Below, piece by piece: positions 7,479-9,725 of a stretch of DNA of 9,725 bases. Below the pieces are notes generated by a model. That model ran no database searches. It was not told where the DNA came from and saw only the letters and a list, made by a program, of their open reading frames with translations. Origin of the DNA: LSUCC0057 sp048549915 (GTDB lineage: Bacteria; Pseudomonadota; Gammaproteobacteria; Pseudomonadales; Porticoccaceae); NCBI GenBank assembly GCA_048549915.1, contig JBLYYE010000027.1, forward strand, positions 1 through 9,725, written 5' to 3'. The first letter of the stretch is position 1; each line of letters begins with the position of its first letter. The position numbers and the translations under genes are program-made.

Positions 7479-8261
7479 TTACTCTGCAGCGGGCACTGCA
7501 GCAGCTTCAGCTTCAGCGGGCGCTTCAACTGGTGCGGCAACTTCTTCGACAAACTCATCTTTAGCGCCGCCTTTGCCAGCAGCCGCTTTTCCTTCCAATA
7601 CCGCATCGGCAGCTGCCGCAGCGTACAAACGGATAGCGCGAATTGAATCGTCGTTACCTGGGATGACGTGGTCAACACCATCGGGATCGCTGTTGGTATC
7701 GACGATACCGATAACCGGAATACCCAGCTTGTTCGCCTCGTTGATGGCGATGCGCTCGTGATCTACGTCGATAACAAACAACACATCGGGCAGGCCGTTC
7801 ATGTCCTTGATACCACCGATCGAAGTTTCAAGCTTCTCCATGGTACGCGAACGCATCAGAGCTTCTTTCTTAGTCAGTTTTTCAAAGGTACCGTCAGCTG
7901 ATTGAGCTTCTAACTCGCGGAAACGGCGAATAGAGTCGCGGATGGTCTTGTAGTTGGTGAGCATGCCGCCCAGCCAGCGATGGCTGACGAAAGGCATACC
8001 GGCACGTTCGGCCTGCTCTTTAACAATTTTTTGAGCGGCGCGCTTGGTGCCGACAAACATCACCTGATTGCCTTTGGCTGCGTGACTGCGCAGCAGAGCC
8101 AATGCATCATTAAATGCAGGGACAGTGTGTTCTAGGTTGATAACGTGAACCTTGTTGCGTGAGCCAAAAATATACTGGCCCATCTTGGGGTTCCAAAAAC
8201 GGGTTTGGTGGCCAAAGTGGACACCGGCTTGCAACATATCGCGCATGCTTACTGTAGGCAT
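7479..8261 (-). CDS. rpsB: 30S ribosomal protein S2
   Basis: S2 sits on the back of the 30S subunit between head and body and is needed for S1 binding. The coding region gives 260 residues. The reading frame is open much further upstream, but the true start is at 8261: the protein there begins MPTVSMRDMLQAGVHFGHQT like other S2 proteins, and CTGGAG lies 6 bases upstream. Family landmarks include FWNPKMGQYIFGSRNKVHVI (22-41), FVGTKRAAQ (69-77), HRWLGGMLTNYKTI (94-107), LPDVLFVIDVDHERIAINEA (157-176) and GIPVIGIVDTNSDPDGVDHVIPGNDDS (180-206). The last ~35 residues form an Ala/Glu/Pro-rich tail (AAPVEAPAEAEAAAVPAAE), making it about 19 residues longer than E. coli S2 (241). It is first in its unit, preceded by a long structured leader and followed by a terminator-like hairpin. 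Confidence 0.98.
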   Translation of the reverse strand: MPTVSMRDMLQAGVHFGHQTRFWNPKMGQYIFGSRNKVHVINLEHTVPAFNDALALLRSHAAKGNQVMFVGTKRAAQKIVKEQAERAGMPFVSHRWLGGMLTNYKTIRDSIRRFRELEAQSADGTFEKLTKKEALMRSRTMEKLETSIGGIKDMNGLPDVLFVIDVDHERIAINEANKLGIPVIGIVDTNSDPDGVDHVIPGNDDSIRAIRLYAAAAADAVLEGKAAAGKGGAKDEFVEEVAAPVEAPAEAEAAAVPAAE

Positions 8262-8457
8262 AATTTTCTCCAGGGGGTTAAGCCTCCACGATCCCCAACT
8301 ATCAACCCTAAGCTCGCGCTGAAAAGGCACCCAGACAGCTGTGTCGGAACGTGTGTGATTTATGGCCACGGCACCATTGCCGGGGCTTAATTTACTGCTT
8401 TTGCCACTTGCGCTGACGCAAGCAACCGAGGCGACTGAGCCCAACGACCCAATCACG
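8262..8457 (-). promoter_or_regulatory. Structured 5' leader of rpsB (t44-like S2 autoregulatory leader)
   Basis: About 196 bases of untranslated leader separate the likely transcription start (near 8457) from the rpsB ATG. Inverted repeats visible in transcript order are: CTTGCG/CGCAAG (8417-8422 with 8407-8412, 4-base loop, extended by TTG/CAA across a 3-base bulge); CGGCA/TGCCG (8378-8382 with 8369-8373, extended by CC/GG past one mismatch); GACA/TGTC (8342-8345 with 8334-8337, extended by CC/GG past a bulge); and GGGTT/AACCC (8304-8308 with 8275-8279), closing just upstream of the GGAG ribosome site at 8268-8271. In Gammaproteobacteria the rpsB leader is known to bind S2 and repress its own translation (the region of the Rfam t44 family). 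Assignment here is by position, length and visible hairpins; no covariance model was run. Confidence 0.6.
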
Positions 8458-8463
8458 GCGCGC

Positions 8464-8492
8464 TTTATACCATATTCGCGGCAAAGTGGAAA
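8464..8492 (-). promoter_or_regulatory. Sigma-70-type promoter for rpsB
   Basis: On the minus strand, TTTCCA (8487-8492, four of six consensus bases) and TATAAA (8464-8469, five of six) are separated by exactly 17 bases. The -10 is followed directly by a GC-rich discriminator (GCGCGCCG), typical of ribosomal promoters under stringent (ppGpp) control. Transcription would begin near 8457, giving the long leader. This is the only good promoter seen ahead of rpsB. Confidence 0.65.
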
Positions 8493-8518
8493 GAATTTAG
8501 CCATCGCCAGCCGCTCTA

Positions 8519-8548
8519 CTGTCACCCCTGCCGGCAATCCTCTACAAT
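8519..8548 (+). promoter_or_regulatory. Candidate promoter for map-glnD
   Basis: CTGTCA (8519-8524) and TACAAT (8543-8548) are spaced by 18 bases, with four and five of six consensus matches respectively. Transcription would start near 8555 and leave a leader of about 55 bases before the map ATG. It diverges from the rpsB promoter, with 26 bases between the two -35 elements. Confidence 0.5.
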
Positions 8549-8610
8549 GCGCAGCTATGCGGGATCGCACTCCACTCGCACGCTGACCCAAGATTCTTTT
8601 AGGAGCAACA

Positions 8611-9381
8611 ATGAAGGTTAATATTCGCACCCCTGAACAGTTGGAAAAAATGCGTGTCGCTGGACGCATGGCCGCAGAAGTACTGGATATGATCGGTGAA
8701 TATGTAGTGCCCGGCGTCTCCACTGAAGAGCTCGACACTTTGTGCCACAACCACATAGTCGACGTGCAAAAAGCTATACCTGCTTGTTTGGGTTACCGTG
8801 GCTTTCCCAAATCGGTCTGTACCTCAGTCAACCAAGTGATCTGCCACGGTATACCCTCCGCCAAAAAGATCCTCAAAAGCGGCGACATTATCAATATTGA
8901 CGTCACGGTAATTAAAGATGGTTGGTATGGCGATACCAGCAAGATGTTTTTAGTTGGCAAAACCGCCGGCCATGCAGAGCGATTGGTAACAGTAGCTCAA
9001 GAGTGCCTCTATAAAGGTATCGAGCTGGTGGGGCCTGGGGCCCGCCTCGGCGATATCGGCCACGTCATCCAACAGCACGCCGAGGCCAACTATTACTCCG
9101 TCGTGCGCGACTACTGCGGGCACGGTATTGGCGATGTCTTTCATGAGGATCCGCAGATTCTTCACTACGGTAAACCTGGCACTGGCATGGAACTGCGCGA
9201 AGGGATGACATTTACTATCGAACCGATGGTCAACGCCGGCCGCGCAGAGACCAAGCTAAAAAGTGATGATTGGACTGTAGAGACGCGCGACGGCCGACTT
9301 TCTGCGCAGTGGGAACATACCATGGCAGTCACCGCAAATGGCGTTGAGGTCTTTACTTTGCGCAGCGACGAGAGGCTCTAA
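8611..9381 (+). CDS. map: Type I methionine aminopeptidase
   Basis: Map removes the initiator methionine from nascent proteins when the second residue is small. The protein has 256 residues (E. coli 264) and the pita-bread fold's five metal ligands are all in place: Asp97 and Asp108 (NIDVTVIKDGWYGDTS), His171 (YCGHGIG), Glu204 (TIEPMVNAG) and Glu235 (QWEHTMAV). The active-site histidines His79 (VICHGIP) and His178 (VFHEDPQ) are also present. There is no N-terminal extension, so it is type Ia. AGGAG lies 6 bases upstream of the ATG. It is divergent from rpsB and followed after 5 bases by glnD, the usual gammaproteobacterial arrangement. Confidence 0.98.
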   Translation: MKVNIRTPEQLEKMRVAGRMAAEVLDMIGEYVVPGVSTEELDTLCHNHIVDVQKAIPACLGYRGFPKSVCTSVNQVICHGIPSAKKILKSGDIINIDVTVIKDGWYGDTSKMFLVGKTAGHAERLVTVAQECLYKGIELVGPGARLGDIGHVIQQHAEANYYSVVRDYCGHGIGDVFHEDPQILHYGKPGTGMELREGMTFTIEPMVNAGRAETKLKSDDWTVETRDGRLSAQWEHTMAVTANGVEVFTLRSDERL

Positions 9382-9386
9382 AAACT

Positions 9387-9725
9387 GTGATTGAGCAAAC
9401 TGCTGCCTCTGCCGAGCTTTACGATGCGCCTCGATTCGCTGCCGAACTGGCAGAAAAACCCGCCACAGAAGTTTTCCGTCAGGCGCTCAACCACGCTGCC
9501 GACCATTTCAATCAGCGCTTCCACCAAGGCGAATACGTTCATACTTTAGTCAACGAGCAAGCCACCTTTATGGATCTGTTGCTTCAACAGGCGTGGCAGC
9601 TGTTTAGCTGGGACAAGGCTATATGCTTAGTCGCGGTCGGCGGTTACGGACGCGGCGAACTGCACCCCCACTCCGATGTAGACCTTCTTATCCTTGTCCG
9701 CCACGGCCGACTTGAAAAATATCGA
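9387..9725 (+). CDS. glnD: GlnD, PII uridylyltransferase/uridylyl-removing enzyme (N-terminal part, truncated by window edge)
   Basis: GlnD senses glutamine and adds or removes UMP on PII proteins (GlnB/GlnK), controlling glutamine synthetase and nitrogen-regulated transcription. Only the first 113 codons are present, open to the right edge. The nucleotidyltransferase hallmark is clear in the translated end: VAVGGYGRGELHPHSD followed by VDLLIL. It contains the Gly-Gly and Asp-x-Asp residues that bind nucleotide and metal; the HD and two ACT domains would lie outside the window. The preceding helix region (EVFRQALNHAADHFNQRF) is consistent with GlnD N-termini. The proposed start is a GTG 5 bases after the map stop, with GAGAGG about 11 bases upstream, somewhat far. 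No ATG or better start is seen before the conserved domain. It was read directly from the sequence, and the start is less certain than the identity. Confidence 0.93.
   Translation, partial: MIEQTAASAELYDAPRFAAELAEKPATEVFRQALNHAADHFNQRFHQGEYVHTLVNEQATFMDLLLQQAWQLFSWDKAICLVAVGGYGRGELHPHSDVDLLILVRHGRLEKYR

Noticed and set aside
8262..8756. The open frame continuing upstream of rpsB to 8756, which would give a 425-residue protein.
   Set aside because: The extra 165 residues have no S2 character, run antisense into map and across the promoter region; the S2 N-terminus with a good ribosome site starts at 8261.
1..9725. Search for a new biological system (defence, mobile, biosynthetic or regulatory cassette).
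   Set aside because: Every long reading frame supported by start signals belongs to a conserved housekeeping family in conserved order, and the only gap over 300 bases is explained by promoters and the rpsB leader.

Overview
The window is a conserved chromosomal housekeeping block from a Gammaproteobacterium. The gene order is glnD-map divergent from rpsB-tsf-pyrH-frr-uppS-cdsA-dxr-rseP-bamA, the arrangement known from Pseudomonas, E. coli and relatives. Several protein details lean toward the Pseudomonas/Cellvibrio side rather than the enterics, for example MDGNNRW in UppS, KIRTGRAHPSLLDG in Frr and the RVTGDHMGML / HYDRRRAMR wording of PyrH. A finer assignment (for example a marine Cellvibrionales-type bacterium) is a guess. 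Every gene shows the motifs and length expected of its family. There is no sign of mobile elements, phage, CRISPR, tRNA or rRNA genes, or a defence island.

Layout. From right to left on the minus strand come rpsB (ribosomal protein S2), tsf (EF-Ts), pyrH (UMP kinase), frr (ribosome recycling factor), uppS (undecaprenyl-PP synthase), cdsA (CDP-diacylglycerol synthase), dxr (MEP-pathway reductoisomerase), rseP (site-2 protease) and the first 240 codons of bamA (outer-membrane insertase), which runs off the left edge. On the plus strand map (methionine aminopeptidase) is followed after 5 bases by the first 113 codons of glnD (PII uridylyltransferase), which runs off the right edge. A 349-base divergent region at 8262-8610 separates the two units. 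It holds a promoter for each direction and a long structured rpsB leader that resembles the known S2 autoregulatory leader (t44-type).

How the genes work together. The left unit links translation (S2, EF-Ts, Frr), UMP phosphorylation and envelope building. Dxr makes isoprenoid precursors, UppS turns them into the lipid carrier for peptidoglycan and LPS, CdsA supplies phospholipid precursors, RseP relays envelope stress, and BamA folds outer-membrane proteins. Spacers are larger and contain hairpins between rpsB and tsf (123 bases, with a 12-bp terminator-like hairpin) and between tsf and pyrH (110 bases, with two hairpins). From pyrH to rseP the genes are packed with gaps of -1 to 23 bases, consistent with one polycistronic message and translational coupling.

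I found no undescribed biological system here. The points worth checking are RNA-level features (the rpsB leader, the two hairpin-bearing spacers, the weak start of uppS with an A8 tract) and an Ala/Glu-rich C-terminal tail on S2.
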